Assembly (NCBI RefSeq): GCF_022751215.1
Contig: NZ_JAICDG010000011.1
Span: forward strand, 61,432 to 125,431
Reading direction: 5' to 3'
Source of the DNA: Actinomadura terrae
GTDB lineage: Bacteria > Actinomycetota > Actinomycetes > Streptosporangiales > Streptosporangiaceae
Length of the DNA stretch: 64,000 nucleotides
Of this stretch, positions 17,201 through 24,909 are shown in pieces (the stretch's first letter is position 1; every line of letters begins with the position of its first letter). A program made the translations under genes and the position numbers. The notes beneath the pieces are model-generated. The model did not search any database. It saw only the letters and a list, made by a program, of their open reading frames with translations, and was not told the DNA's origin.

Positions 17201-18628
17201 CACAAGGAGGCCATCGAGCGGTGGGCCGCGGCGGACTGGCTGGCACCCGTCCGCGACGAGTTGGTCGCGTTGGTCCGGGGTCTCGGCGGTGTCACGACGG
17301 CCGCCGAACTCGCCGACCTGCTGCGCGTGCGGCACGGCGCGGCGGAGGGCCCGGCGGAGGTCACCGCCGCCCGGTCGCGCGCCGTCGTCCGCGCCGCCGT
17401 CGAGGCGGAGACGTTCACCGGAACGGACGCGGAGGGCGGCGCCGAGCCGCGCCTGGACCGGGTGCGCCGGGGACGCCACGTCCTCGTGGCATTGGAGTCG
17501 CTGCCGGGCACCGACGACCCGACACCGGCCGAGTTAGCCGGCTACGCCGCGGCCCTCGGCTCGCGCGCGGACGACCTCGCGGCGCAGGAGCCCCTCCCCG
17601 GCGGCGCCGAGGTCATCCGGGTCCTGCGCGGCATCGTCCCTCCCGCCGGGATGACTCCGTTATCGGACACCCGCCTCGTCCACCTCGCCTCCAGCGTCGC
17701 CGAGAACGCGCTGGCCTCTCCCACGCTCCAGGTCTACCCGCGCGGGCTGACCCTGGCGAAGGCGCTCCGGTTGTCGCAGGCCGGTGCGGGAGTCCGGTTC
17801 CCCCGGGGCGTCACCCTGGCCGACCTGCTGACGAAGGTCAGCGCCCGGTTCCCGGGCCTTGACGCCTACACTCCGGCACCGTCGTACGTGGACGTGGAGG
17901 AGGCGCTGCGCGACGCCGGATTCCCGCTCCACTACGACCAGACCACCGAGCGGTTCTACCCGCCCGCCCCGGCCGGTCCGCGGACGCCGTCGAGCAGCAC
18001 CACCGCGACCCGTCTCGGCGCCGGGCTCGGCGTCCCGGGGGAGGGACCCGAGGATCTCGCGGACGCCCGGCTCGCCACCGCCGCCCGCCAGGGCGGGTTC
18101 CTCGCCCTGACCATCCATCTGAAGCGGCTCGCCGGGGTCGCGGAGGCCATCAGCGCCAAGTACCCGGTCACACCGGTGAACTTCGCGGACGTGTTCCTCG
18201 CCGAGTTCCGGTCGCTGGCCGCCGAGCAGGGCACCGACTGGGGTCAAGTCCTTCGCGCGGACGAACGCCTCACGCGCACCGGGGAGATGCCCAGCGGGCT
18301 TCGCTCGTTCGTCGTCCGCGTCCTGGACCGCACCGGGCAGCGCCTTCTCGACCACGCCGCGCCTCCCCGGACGGTGCTGTTCGTCCACAACCTAGGCCTG
18401 CTCGCCAGGTACTTCGACGTCGGTGGACACGACCTGCTGGCCGGGTTGCAGAACGCCGCGCGCCGCGCGTCGGACGTCCCGCACGGGCTGTGGCTGCTGT
18501 GCCCGTCGGAGGCCCCGCGCGCCACCCCGAACCTGGACGGCCGGACCGTCGAGGCCATCGGCGCCACCGAATGGACCCTCCTAGACAAAGCCTTCGTCGC
18601 CCGCCTGCGCGGCGGCAAGGCAGCCTGA
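14213..18628 (+). CDS. pglW: BREX type 2 kinase PglW (NERD domain, pseudokinase, kinase)
   Basis: This 1471-residue protein belongs to the Pgl/BREX-2 phage-exclusion system. The NERD nuclease-related domain is near residues 20-150 (CDLFIATPGGLYLVELKG). A first kinase-like domain follows (about 240-490) in which HRD reads HRA near residue 350 and DFG reads DWQ, so it is probably inactive. A second kinase domain (about 540-800) is canonical: LLGTGATSRALLV, the lysine in VLKVAL, HRDLKPEN near 661-668, and LDFSLTD. The long C-terminal part includes a helix-turn-helix-like AVAKAIGTTQATVSRHHKEA. The ATG at 14213 follows GGAGCGGAGGGG; an upstream in-frame start at 14186 is less likely. It lies 46 bases before pglX. 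Confidence 0.93.
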   Translation: MAQSGRPVPKPPKPVQRWFQERVSDFPWEQDGLDHIKGLMPDVEPYRAWPLFSFVAPSGRVHECDLFIATPGGLYLVELKGHPGQVVNNGGTWTFSGPDRRRTLRNPLALTDWKSKELKDRLIWAAKDLGYFSVRVPRIEPAVFLSAPNLVSRLDTVQQTRVYGRDDLNTGLGRIWHDLLGRPPERESRRVGADFSKRLPRMLERIGISHSTAHLRFGDEWRMEPRVLEAGPAWEDRLAERDDMVHEEGRVRIYLVSQQATDEARRTVDRAARREYQVLQGINHPGIAQAVQIREHRGGSAILFRHDHRDLRLDSYLDVHGESLTPETRLALVRQLAEAVRYAHNRSLYHRALAARSVYVSAKDDGSQPVLRIIDWQTAARDFDTARPMTIGQSSLDGDLVDDAAQVYLAPEFDQPYPDPVDMDVFGIGAISYLILTGRPPAADRADLIDAVTKAGGLHPYAVVDGMGDRIDELIFQATQGFPPNRLESADRFLEELDAAEQDAAVPEDEPTGGWEGVDPLTATPGQVVDGDADGVWRVERLLGTGATSRALLVRRDAEDEEGAEPGPERVLKVALDESKAPRLAAEAAALAKVGGGAIVRLLGGPRTLGGRTVLDLEFAGDRTLAAVLHDDGKLTYHQLERFGRDLFRALDQLVAKGVRHRDLKPENFGVLRRADRTWELKLLDFSLTDVSDRDPSAGTRGYLDPFLGTPSRPDFDDHAERYAAAVTLHEMASGERPRWGDEGTDPRTVDDPHPYLSAELFERALRDGLTGFFRRALHRDVSERFDTFAQMEAAWQDIFRRADATAPATTQATLAGGDVDPGLGPEELKAARDTAAEAATLGTPLIAAGLSPRAEAVALGFNATTVGQLLDVPAYQISKACGAGAVAKKELTRRHRQWAAKLRPHGGPGPHAEDEPVAGPADPAPPGNARAGTRVDDLAALLVQADERRASRKGRTLRLLLGLPDDDAAPLDDPWPTQSAVAKAIGTTQATVSRHHKEAIERWAAADWLAPVRDELVALVRGLGGVTTAAELADLLRVRHGAAEGPAEVTAARSRAVVRAAVEAETFTGTDAEGGAEPRLDRVRRGRHVLVALESLPGTDDPTPAELAGYAAALGSRADDLAAQEPLPGGAEVIRVLRGIVPPAGMTPLSDTRLVHLASSVAENALASPTLQVYPRGLTLAKALRLSQAGAGVRFPRGVTLADLLTKVSARFPGLDAYTPAPSYVDVEEALRDAGFPLHYDQTTERFYPPAPAGPRTPSSSTTATRLGAGLGVPGEGPEDLADARLATAARQGGFLALTIHLKRLAGVAEAISAKYPVTPVNFADVFLAEFRSLAAEQGTDWGQVLRADERLTRTGEMPSGLRSFVVRVLDRTGQRLLDHAAPPRTVLFVHNLGLLARYFDVGGHDLLAGLQNAARRASDVPHGLWLLCPSEAPRATPNLDGRTVEAIGATEWTLLDKAFVARLRGGKAA

Positions 18629-18674
18629 CCGGCAGCGTTACAACGAAAAAGCACGAACGAGGGAGACGAACCGA

Positions 18675-21600
18675 GTGAGCGTGGACAAGGCCGCCCTGCT
18701 GAAAGACCTCCGCAAGCAGGTCACCGCCCTTGAGGACGACCTGCGCGAGCGCACCGAGGCCGGGCAGGAGTTCCACGCCAAACTCAAGGCCGAATATGAC
18801 CGCGCCCGCGAGAACCAGCGCACGGCTCTCACGTTCGGGCAATGGCGGGACGACCGCGTGACACAGGCCGCCGTCGCCTGGGTCCTCGCCACCGTCTTCG
18901 TCCGGTTCTGCGAGGACAACGACCTCATCGCCGCCCCCTGGATCGCCGGGCCCGGCGACCGCCTCACCGAGGCCGACGAACGCCACCAGCAGTTCTTCCG
19001 CGACCACCCGGAGAAGAACGACCGCGACTGGCTCGTCGCCTCCTTCGAGCACCTCGCGTCCACCAACGAGACCGTTGCCGGGCTCTTCGACCGCGACCAC
19101 AATCCGCTCTGGGAACTCGAACCTTCCTATGAGCGGGCCGCCGAACTGCTGAAGTTCTGGCGCCGCCAGGACGCGGACGGCCAGATCGTCCACGACTTCA
19201 CCGACAAGGAGAACCTGGACACCCGCTTCCTCGGCGACCTGTACCAGGACCTCTCCGACCACGCCAAGAAGACCTACGCGCTGCTCCAGACCCCCGAGTT
19301 CGTCGAGGAGTTCATCCTCGACCTCACCCTCGAACCGGCGATCGAGGAGTTCGGCCTCGAACCCCCGTGGAAGCACAAGCCGTCCGGCTGGCCCGGCGAC
19401 GAGCCCATAGTCCGCGGCCTCCGCACCATCGACCCGGCCTGCGGCTCGGGCCACTTCCTCCTCGGCATCTTCCACCGCCTCCTGGCCAAGTGGGAGGCCC
19501 ACGCCCCCGTCCTGGACTCCTGGACGCGCATCCGCAAGGCCCTCGAATCCGTCCACGGCTGCGACAAGAACCCCTTCGCCGCAGAGATAGCCCGCTTCCG
19601 CCTCCTGGTCGCCGCCCTACACGCCGCAAAAGAGACCCGCCTGGACCGCGCCCCGTCATTCCCCATCAACGTCGCAGTAGGCGACTCCCTTCTTCACGGC
19701 CGCGGCGCCGAAATCGAGACCGGAATGCTCTTCGGCGGCAACGAGCAGTTCACCTACGCCACGGAGGACGTAGGAGACTTCGTGAAGTGCTGCGACCTGC
19801 TCGGCGTGAACTCCTATCACGTGGTGGTTGGTAATCCGCCCTACATCGTCGCGAAAGATAAGCAGGAGAACGAGAACTACCGCTCCTATAGTGCCGCGTC
19901 AGGCAAGTATGCACTTTCAGTGCCATTCGCGCAGCGAATTTTTGAGTTGGCTATCCGAAGTGGTGGTTCAGATCGTTCCGCTGGCTTCACTGGCCAGATT
20001 ACTGCCAACTCATTTATGAAGCGGGAGTTTGGTAAGAAGCTAGTTTCCTGGTTTTATGAGAATGTCGATCTCACTCATGTCGTAGACACATCTGGTGCGT
20101 TCATCCCGTGTCACGGCACACCGACGGTTATTCTCGCAGGCCGTAACCGTACGGCGCTCAAGGAGGCACGCATCCGTGCGGTTCTTGGCGTACGAGGAGA
20201 ACCCGTTCAACCAAAGAATCCTGCACGGAGCCATGTTTGGACGGCGATCCTGGATCAGTATTCCCGTCCGGGAAGCGAGTCGGAGTGGGTAACTGTTGCG
20301 GACCATAATCGCTCTACGCTCAAAGCTCACCCATGGTCCCTCAGTGGTGGAGGGGTTGGTGAGCTTCGGGAAGCTATCGAGGCGGCGGCTATAAATCGAC
20401 TAGAGTCGGTTTCTGATTCGGTCGGAATTACGAGCTTTACCTTGGAAGATGACCTCTACGTTCTGCCCAGGCATGCTGCAATTCGCAGAGGGATAGGTAA
20501 GCCGTGGCTGCGCGAGATGGTCACTGGTGAATTGCTCAGGGATTGGGGGGAGGGTGATTTTGACGTGGTAGTGTTTCCCTATAATCGCGATTACGAGCCG
20601 GTCGATGTCGAAGAAATCCCCCAACTGCTCACCTATATGTGGCCTGCGCGAACCACAATCTCAAACAATATCTTGTTTGGCGGGAGAAGGAAAATTGACG
20701 GCGGACTCAAGTGGTCCGAGTTTGGTCGGCTTACGAGCAGCAAGTTGCGCGCTCCGCTGTCCATTTCCTTCGCGTTTGTCGCGACTCATAATCATTTTAG
20801 TCTTGATCGTGGCGGCAGAATTTTCAATAGATCAGCTCCGGTGATTAAACTTCCTCAGGGGGCTGTTGAGGACGACTATATGGGAATCCTAGGGCTACTC
20901 AACTCGTCGACTGCCTGCTTCTGGCTAAAGCAGGTCAGTCATGATAAGGGCAGTCAGGGAGTAAATGAGGGGTTTAAGTCCCAAGAATGGGAGCGTTTCT
21001 TTGAGTTTACTGGAACGAAAGTACAAAAGTATCCAATCCCGAAGGTTTTCTCCTCAGCAATTTCCTCAGAGTTGATTAGAAGGGCTAGGGAGCTACCTTC
21101 TTTGGCGAGCATTCCTCGTGAAGGATTGGTGTCGCCTCGTGAGTGGCTCGACAGTAGTCGAAGAGGTCAAGAGGAATCTCGAAGCCGTATGATTGCGCTC
21201 CAAGAAGAGTTGGATTGGATTGTCTACGGTTGCTACGACCTGATAAGTGCCAACAGTTTGAAGTCGGTAGCTTCGGCTGATATCGAAGCTATTCCGGATA
21301 TCCAAATTGGGGAGCGAGCGTTTGAGATTGTGCTTGCTCGCAAGATGGCGGCGGGCGAGGTCACAACCTCCTGGTTTGAGCGGCATGGGTCGGTTCCGGT
21401 TACGGAGATTCCGGAGCGGTGGCCGGAGGAGTATCGGCGGGTGGTGCAGGCGCGGATCGATCTGATCGAGAAGTTGCCCAAAGGTGTGGGGTTGATCGAG
21501 CGGCCGGAGTACAAGCGGCGGTGGGCGACTGAGCCTTGGGAGAAGAAGGAGAAGGCGGCGCTGCGCAACTGGATCCTCGATCGGTGTGAGCGTGAGGATC

Positions 21601-22295
21601 TCTGGTTCGCGTTGCGGGACGGGCTGCGGCAGCCGCGTCCGTTGACGATCAACCAGCTTGCGGACCAGTTCAAGGACGACGCGGATATGCAGAGCGTGGC
21701 GGCGCTCTATGCGTCCGATCACATGAAGAAGCGTGACCTTCCGTTGGCCAAGGTGCTCGCCGAGATCATCGCGGACGAGCATGTGCCGTATCTGGCTGAG
21801 CTGCGGTACAAGGGGGCTGGGCTGCGCAAGCGCGAGGAGTGGGAGAAGGTGTGGGAGCTCCAGCGCGAGGAGGACCGCACTGGGAAGCGCCTCGACATCG
21901 CTGTCCCGCCGAAGTACGCCCCCAAGGACTTCAAGAAGCCGTCCTACTGGTCGCAGCGCGGGAAGCTGGATGTGCCGAAGGAGCGGTTCATCTCGTATCC
22001 GGGAGCTAGCCCGGACGCCGATGACTCGTTGCTGATCGGGTGGGCCGGGTGGGACCACAAGGACCAGGCCCAGGCCCTCGCCAACCTTGTCAACGACCGG
22101 GCCGAGGTCGGGGCTTGGGGTGCGGAGAAGCTCGCTCCGTTGCTGGCCGGCCTGCTTGAGGTGCTGCCGTGGGTGAAGCAGTGGCACGGCGAGTACGACG
22201 CGGAGTGGGGAGGCGTCCCGGCCGAGGATTTCGAGGGCTTCCTCAGCGAGCAGCTCAGCCGGTATGAACTGTCGGAGCAGGATCTCAAGAGCTGA
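18675..22295 (+). CDS. pglX: BREX type 2 adenine-specific DNA methyltransferase PglX
   Basis: A 1206-residue N6-adenine methyltransferase that marks host DNA in BREX type 2 and is required for phage exclusion. It has the SAM motif DPACGSGHFLLG at residues 253 onward and the catalytic NPPY at 387-390. The N-terminal helical part (KDLRKQVTALEDDLRERTEAG) and the C-terminal part (WEKVWELQREEDRTGKRLD, YWSQRGKLDVPKERFI) are typical of PglX. The GTG start follows GAGGGAGACGAACCGA. No long G tract of the kind that makes Streptomyces coelicolor pglX phase-variable was seen; the longest run I noticed is six, near 20,545. The middle of the gene has distinctly different base composition (see 19820-21400). 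A hairpin terminator follows. Confidence 0.96.
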   Translation: MSVDKAALLKDLRKQVTALEDDLRERTEAGQEFHAKLKAEYDRARENQRTALTFGQWRDDRVTQAAVAWVLATVFVRFCEDNDLIAAPWIAGPGDRLTEADERHQQFFRDHPEKNDRDWLVASFEHLASTNETVAGLFDRDHNPLWELEPSYERAAELLKFWRRQDADGQIVHDFTDKENLDTRFLGDLYQDLSDHAKKTYALLQTPEFVEEFILDLTLEPAIEEFGLEPPWKHKPSGWPGDEPIVRGLRTIDPACGSGHFLLGIFHRLLAKWEAHAPVLDSWTRIRKALESVHGCDKNPFAAEIARFRLLVAALHAAKETRLDRAPSFPINVAVGDSLLHGRGAEIETGMLFGGNEQFTYATEDVGDFVKCCDLLGVNSYHVVVGNPPYIVAKDKQENENYRSYSAASGKYALSVPFAQRIFELAIRSGGSDRSAGFTGQITANSFMKREFGKKLVSWFYENVDLTHVVDTSGAFIPCHGTPTVILAGRNRTALKEARIRAVLGVRGEPVQPKNPARSHVWTAILDQYSRPGSESEWVTVADHNRSTLKAHPWSLSGGGVGELREAIEAAAINRLESVSDSVGITSFTLEDDLYVLPRHAAIRRGIGKPWLREMVTGELLRDWGEGDFDVVVFPYNRDYEPVDVEEIPQLLTYMWPARTTISNNILFGGRRKIDGGLKWSEFGRLTSSKLRAPLSISFAFVATHNHFSLDRGGRIFNRSAPVIKLPQGAVEDDYMGILGLLNSSTACFWLKQVSHDKGSQGVNEGFKSQEWERFFEFTGTKVQKYPIPKVFSSAISSELIRRARELPSLASIPREGLVSPREWLDSSRRGQEESRSRMIALQEELDWIVYGCYDLISANSLKSVASADIEAIPDIQIGERAFEIVLARKMAAGEVTTSWFERHGSVPVTEIPERWPEEYRRVVQARIDLIEKLPKGVGLIERPEYKRRWATEPWEKKEKAALRNWILDRCEREDLWFALRDGLRQPRPLTINQLADQFKDDADMQSVAALYASDHMKKRDLPLAKVLAEIIADEHVPYLAELRYKGAGLRKREEWEKVWELQREEDRTGKRLDIAVPPKYAPKDFKKPSYWSQRGKLDVPKERFISYPGASPDADDSLLIGWAGWDHKDQAQALANLVNDRAEVGAWGAEKLAPLLAGLLEVLPWVKQWHGEYDAEWGGVPAEDFEGFLSEQLSRYELSEQDLKS
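19820..21400 (+). other. AT-richer target-recognition segment inside pglX
   Basis: From just before the NPPY codons to about 21,350-21,400 the coding sequence uses many A- and T-ending codons (AAA, GAT, TTT, ATA, AGA). The gene on both sides is strongly G/C-ending like the rest of the window. The reading frame is unbroken. This part encodes the region expected to read the target sequence. The boundaries are judged by eye, and the composition shift suggests replacement of the specificity region by recombination with a lower-GC source. Confidence 0.7.
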
Positions 22296-22315
22296 CGCTC
22301 TCTGGTACGTGGAGC

Positions 22316-22363
22316 CGCGTGGCGAAGAAGGAAAGGGGGGCCTGAAACCTTCCCCGCCACGCG
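22316..22363. terminator. Hairpin terminator between pglX and the convergent hypothetical
   Basis: CGCGTGGCG (22316-22324) pairs with CGCCACGCG (22355-22363), and inside them GAAGG (22327-22331) pairs with CCTTC (22348-22352). It lies 20 bases after the pglX stop and 11 bases beyond the end of the minus-strand gene, so it can end transcription from both sides. Confidence 0.75.
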
Positions 22364-22373
22364 ACGACTGGGG

Positions 22374-22922
22374 TCACCTGCCGGCGCAGGCTTTGATGAC
22401 GGCCTGGATGAGGCTGTTGGTGTCGGGCGCGCTGACGATCTTCCATTGCGGCCCACGGGGGATGAGCGCCCACCACTCGCTGGTGGAGATGCCCCACCAG
22501 CAGATGACACCGGCGTAGCGCTCTTGCAGCTCTGAGATCGTCGTTGGCTCGTGATCAGGCGGAGGTGTGTCGTGAGCCTGGGGCTGCTCTGTCCGGGGCG
22601 CTAGCGCGGCCGTGATGTACGGGGTGAGGATTCTGGTGATCTTCGCGGCGGCCCTGGCCGGGGCGTCGTGCGGGGCCAGGTCCTCGCCGGTGCTCGACCG
22701 GTACTTCCAGACGCCGGTTGCCGATCCGGGGACGAGCGTGGCGCTCTCTCCGATGTGGGGCGCGGCGGGATCGAAGATGCGGAGGAGTGGGTACGTTTCG
22801 GCGTATTGGGGGGCGACCTGCCACCCTTGCCGGACGCATTCCTGGGCAAGTCGGTCGAGATGGCCCGTAATGAACGCGGCCGGGAATGCTGGCTCCCAGT
22901 TCTTGGGGTCGATCCACCTCAT
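22374..22922 (-). CDS. Hypothetical protein, 182 residues
   Basis: A soluble, Trp- and Pro-containing protein that I do not recognise. It begins MRWIDPKNWEPAFPAAF, has a hydrophilic middle (APRTEQPQAHDTPPPDHEP) and ends with YAGVICWWGISTSEWWALIPRG and IQAVIKACAGR. I start it at the ATG at 22922, which overlaps the stop of the gene before it as ATGA and follows GTGGGAGGGCTAC. An in-frame GTG at 22937 is less likely. It forms a two-gene unit with 22919-23179, transcribed away from the DUF5753 regulator. Small hypotheticals of this kind often sit beside DUF5753/DUF397 pairs in actinomycetes. No function is claimed. Confidence 0.65.
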   Translation of the reverse strand: MRWIDPKNWEPAFPAAFITGHLDRLAQECVRQGWQVAPQYAETYPLLRIFDPAAPHIGESATLVPGSATGVWKYRSSTGEDLAPHDAPARAAAKITRILTPYITAALAPRTEQPQAHDTPPPDHEPTTISELQERYAGVICWWGISTSEWWALIPRGPQWKIVSAPDTNSLIQAVIKACAGR

Positions 22923-23179
22923 TTGTAGCCCTCCCACTTACTGGGCTGCCCCGTAGGCCGGGTGGACACGCGGCTGCGTTCGTGGGTGAGAGCCTCACGT
23001 AGCTCTTGCGCGCTGCTATGTATGAGGGTGGGTTCTACACCTTCGCTTGGGTCGTGCAGGGTGGCAACCCAGTCGCCCAGTAGGCCGTCCTGGCGCGTTG
23101 CACGCCAGATGCGATGTCCTCTGAAGTCATTGCGGAGTTGCGCCAATGTTTGGTCGGCGGGATTGACGGGTGTTTTCAT
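22919..23179 (-). CDS. Hypothetical protein, 86 residues
   Basis: A small charged protein, MKTPVNPADQTLAQLRNDF at the start and SKWEGYK at the end, with WRATRQDGLLGDWVATLHD in the middle. No family is recognised. The ATG at 23179 is chosen because the frame upstream of it (to 23332) runs back over the regulator start and its promoter. Its stop overlaps the next gene (ATGA), so the two are co-translated. Confidence 0.55.
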   Translation of the reverse strand: MKTPVNPADQTLAQLRNDFRGHRIWRATRQDGLLGDWVATLHDPSEGVEPTLIHSSAQELREALTHERSRVSTRPTGQPSKWEGYK

Positions 23180-23239
23180 GATCGGGAAACTCTCGTTGAG
23201 ATTTCTCTCCGTTACTGCTCCACATCTTGCTGTGATCGG

Positions 23240-23268
23240 GCTATGGTCTGGAAGAGCGAGAAAGTCAA
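23240..23268 (-). promoter_or_regulatory. Possible promoter for the two minus-strand hypotheticals
   Basis: On the minus strand TTGACT (23268-23263) is followed after 17 bases by CATAGC (23245-23240). The -35 hexamer is good but the -10 is weak. The spacer between divergent genes is the expected place for both promoters. Confidence 0.35.
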
Positions 23269-23330
23269 CGAAGCAAACCCCTCGCGGGTGGTGAGAAAGC
23301 CACCCCGATTTCGGATCTTGGAGTGCCGTC

Positions 23331-24158
23331 ATGCCGCGTCGCCCCCGTGACCCTGGTGTCCCCTCGTCGCCGATCGAGTACTTCGGTGCTGAGCTGCGTA
23401 CTTATCGAGAAGCTGCCGATCTGACCCGTCCGCAGCTCGGCGATAAGCTCGGATACAGCCCTCAGTGGGTCGGTCAGGTTGAGGCGGGGCAAAGTGGACC
23501 TTCGGAGGATTTCGCCAAGGATTGTGACACTTACTTCAAAACGAACGGGACCTTCCATCGCCTCTGGAAGTGGAACCAGCGCTTGGTGCGCCTTGCTGCG
23601 CTTCCTCCTGGCTTCCCGGACTTCGTCGAGCGGGAGGCACAGGCAGATGTGATGCACATCTTTGAGACGATGGTCGTCACGGGCCTCTTCCAGACCCCTG
23701 AGTATGCCTACGAGGTGCTCAGGTCAGGCAAAGCACCCGAGGCCGTTGAGCAGTTGGTGGCTACTCGGATGGAGAGGCAGGCCATCCTCGAAGGTGAGAC
23801 GCCGCCGCACATCGTCGCGATCTTCGATGAAGGTGCCATCCGTCGCCCGGTCGGAAATACGGATGTGATGGCAGGGCAGGTTCGACATCTCATCAACCTG
23901 GCGGAGTTGCCGCACATCACCCTTCAGATCGTCCCAACTAGCAAGGGGGCGTACGCGGGGGTAGCAGGGGCCTTCACAGTCCTGAGCTTTCCGGACGACC
24001 TTGACGTCGTGCACATCGGCGGTCATGTTGGTGCACAGATCATCGACCATCCGGAGGCCGCCCGAGGTTATGCGGTACGTTTCGATTTGATCAGAGGAGC
24101 AGCCCTGTCTGCCGACGACTCCGTAAGCATGCTCCATGCGATCTTGGAGAGCCTATGA
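23331..24158 (+). CDS. Helix-turn-helix DUF5753 (Scr1-type) regulator
   Basis: This 275-residue protein has an N-terminal XRE-type helix-turn-helix (LTRPQLGDKLGYSPQWVGQVEAGQS, residues about 30-55) and the DUF5753 effector region (PPGFPDFVEREAQADVMHIFE, GLFQTPEYAYEVL, then TLQIVPTSKGAYAGVAGAF). Family members are named Scr1-type antitoxin-like regulators and are almost always paired with a DUF397 protein, as here. Roles range from developmental control to toxin-antitoxin-like behaviour, and which applies here is unknown. The ATG follows TTGGAG at good spacing. The stop overlaps the DUF397 gene by ATGA. It lies inside the BREX locus and could regulate it. Confidence 0.9.
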   Translation: MPRRPRDPGVPSSPIEYFGAELRTYREAADLTRPQLGDKLGYSPQWVGQVEAGQSGPSEDFAKDCDTYFKTNGTFHRLWKWNQRLVRLAALPPGFPDFVEREAQADVMHIFETMVVTGLFQTPEYAYEVLRSGKAPEAVEQLVATRMERQAILEGETPPHIVAIFDEGAIRRPVGNTDVMAGQVRHLINLAELPHITLQIVPTSKGAYAGVAGAFTVLSFPDDLDVVHIGGHVGAQIIDHPEAARGYAVRFDLIRGAALSADDSVSMLHAILESL

Positions 24159-24472
24159 ACACACAGCACGTGCCCTCTGCAAAGGTGGGGGAGAGTGAGC
24201 CGGAGCTGCGATGGCGCAAGAGCAGCCGCAGTGACGACACGGGTGGCCAATGTGTCGAAGTAGCTTCCATGGTTCCGCTCCTCCCTGGGGCCTGGCGCAA
24301 GGGCAGTCGAAGCGACCACACCGGGGGGCAGTGTGTCGAGGTGGCCGAACTGGCGGCGGCGGTCGCGGTTCGGGACTCGAAGGCGCCGGACGGGCCGAAG
24401 CTCGTCTTCGGGGCCGCCGCGTGGCGGGCCTTCACGGGCCAGGTCAAGGGCGGGCGCCTCGACCTGAGCTGA
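24155..24472 (+). CDS. DUF397 protein with a duplicated N-terminal motif
   Basis: The partner of the upstream DUF5753 regulator (105 residues). A typical DUF397 protein of 60-70 residues begins with a WRKSSRS motif followed by CVEVA and ends with a VRDSKAPDGPKL/F-type segment. Here the first half occurs twice: WRKSSRSDDTGGQCVEVA, then WRKGSRSDHTGGQCVEVAELA, and only the second copy continues into VRDSKAPDGPKLVFG. The DNA of the two copies is also clearly alike, which indicates an internal tandem duplication. Start and regulator stop overlap as ATGA. Confidence 0.88.
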   Translation: MNTQHVPSAKVGESEPELRWRKSSRSDDTGGQCVEVASMVPLLPGAWRKGSRSDHTGGQCVEVAELAAAVAVRDSKAPDGPKLVFGAAAWRAFTGQVKGGRLDLS

Positions 24473-24486
24473 CTTCGAGAATGCGG

Positions 24487-24522
24487 AGCCCTGGTTCGCC
24501 GAGTCGGCGGGCCGGGGCTTTC
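24487..24522 (+). terminator. Terminator after the DUF397 gene
   Basis: AGCCCTGG (24487-24494) pairs with CCGGGGCT (24512-24519, one G-T pair), with GCCG/CGGC inside, followed by a short T-rich stretch (TTTCTGCTT). It begins 15 bases after the DUF397 stop and would separate the regulator pair from the following cassette. Confidence 0.65.
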
Positions 24523-24909
24523 TGCTTCCTGGGGCGCTCGGCCCTGCGCGCAGGACCGACGCGGTTGCGGTGCCGAGAATCTCGGTGGGGTGTGGCCGAT
24601 TTCGGACGTCGTTCGCGGTGAGTCATTACCGGGGGCGCGGCTTCTCCGGCGGCGTGCGTTACCTCAGAGGGTGGGGAAGGACGCGCGGTGCTGTGCTCCA
24701 TTCCACCTAAGAAAGGGGCGTTCACCTGCGATGTCGCGTGGTCTCCCCGGCCCGCTCGCGCCAGTGACCGGGAGCCTGGTGGTGGAGTACGCGTGGCATG
24801 TCGCGGGGTGGCCAGAACGTCGTCCCGGAGTGGTTCGTGACGTCCTGAAATCGGGGGCGTTGCCGGGTGCGCTTGCGTAGGTTCTCCCGGAGAACCGAGA
24901 AGGGGGCTC
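24523..24909 (+). other. Intergenic region before the PLD-like cassette
   Basis: About 390 bases with no gene that I can support. Short frames exist on both strands but lack starts with ribosome sites or family resemblance. It should contain the promoter of the two-gene cassette; no clear -35/-10 pair was identified. The end carries GAGAAGGGGGCTC, the ribosome site of the next gene. Confidence 0.4.

Noticed and set aside
20540..20552. Run of six G in pglX as a phase-variation tract
   Set aside because: It is far shorter than the G tract known to switch Streptomyces coelicolor pglX, and the frame is intact.
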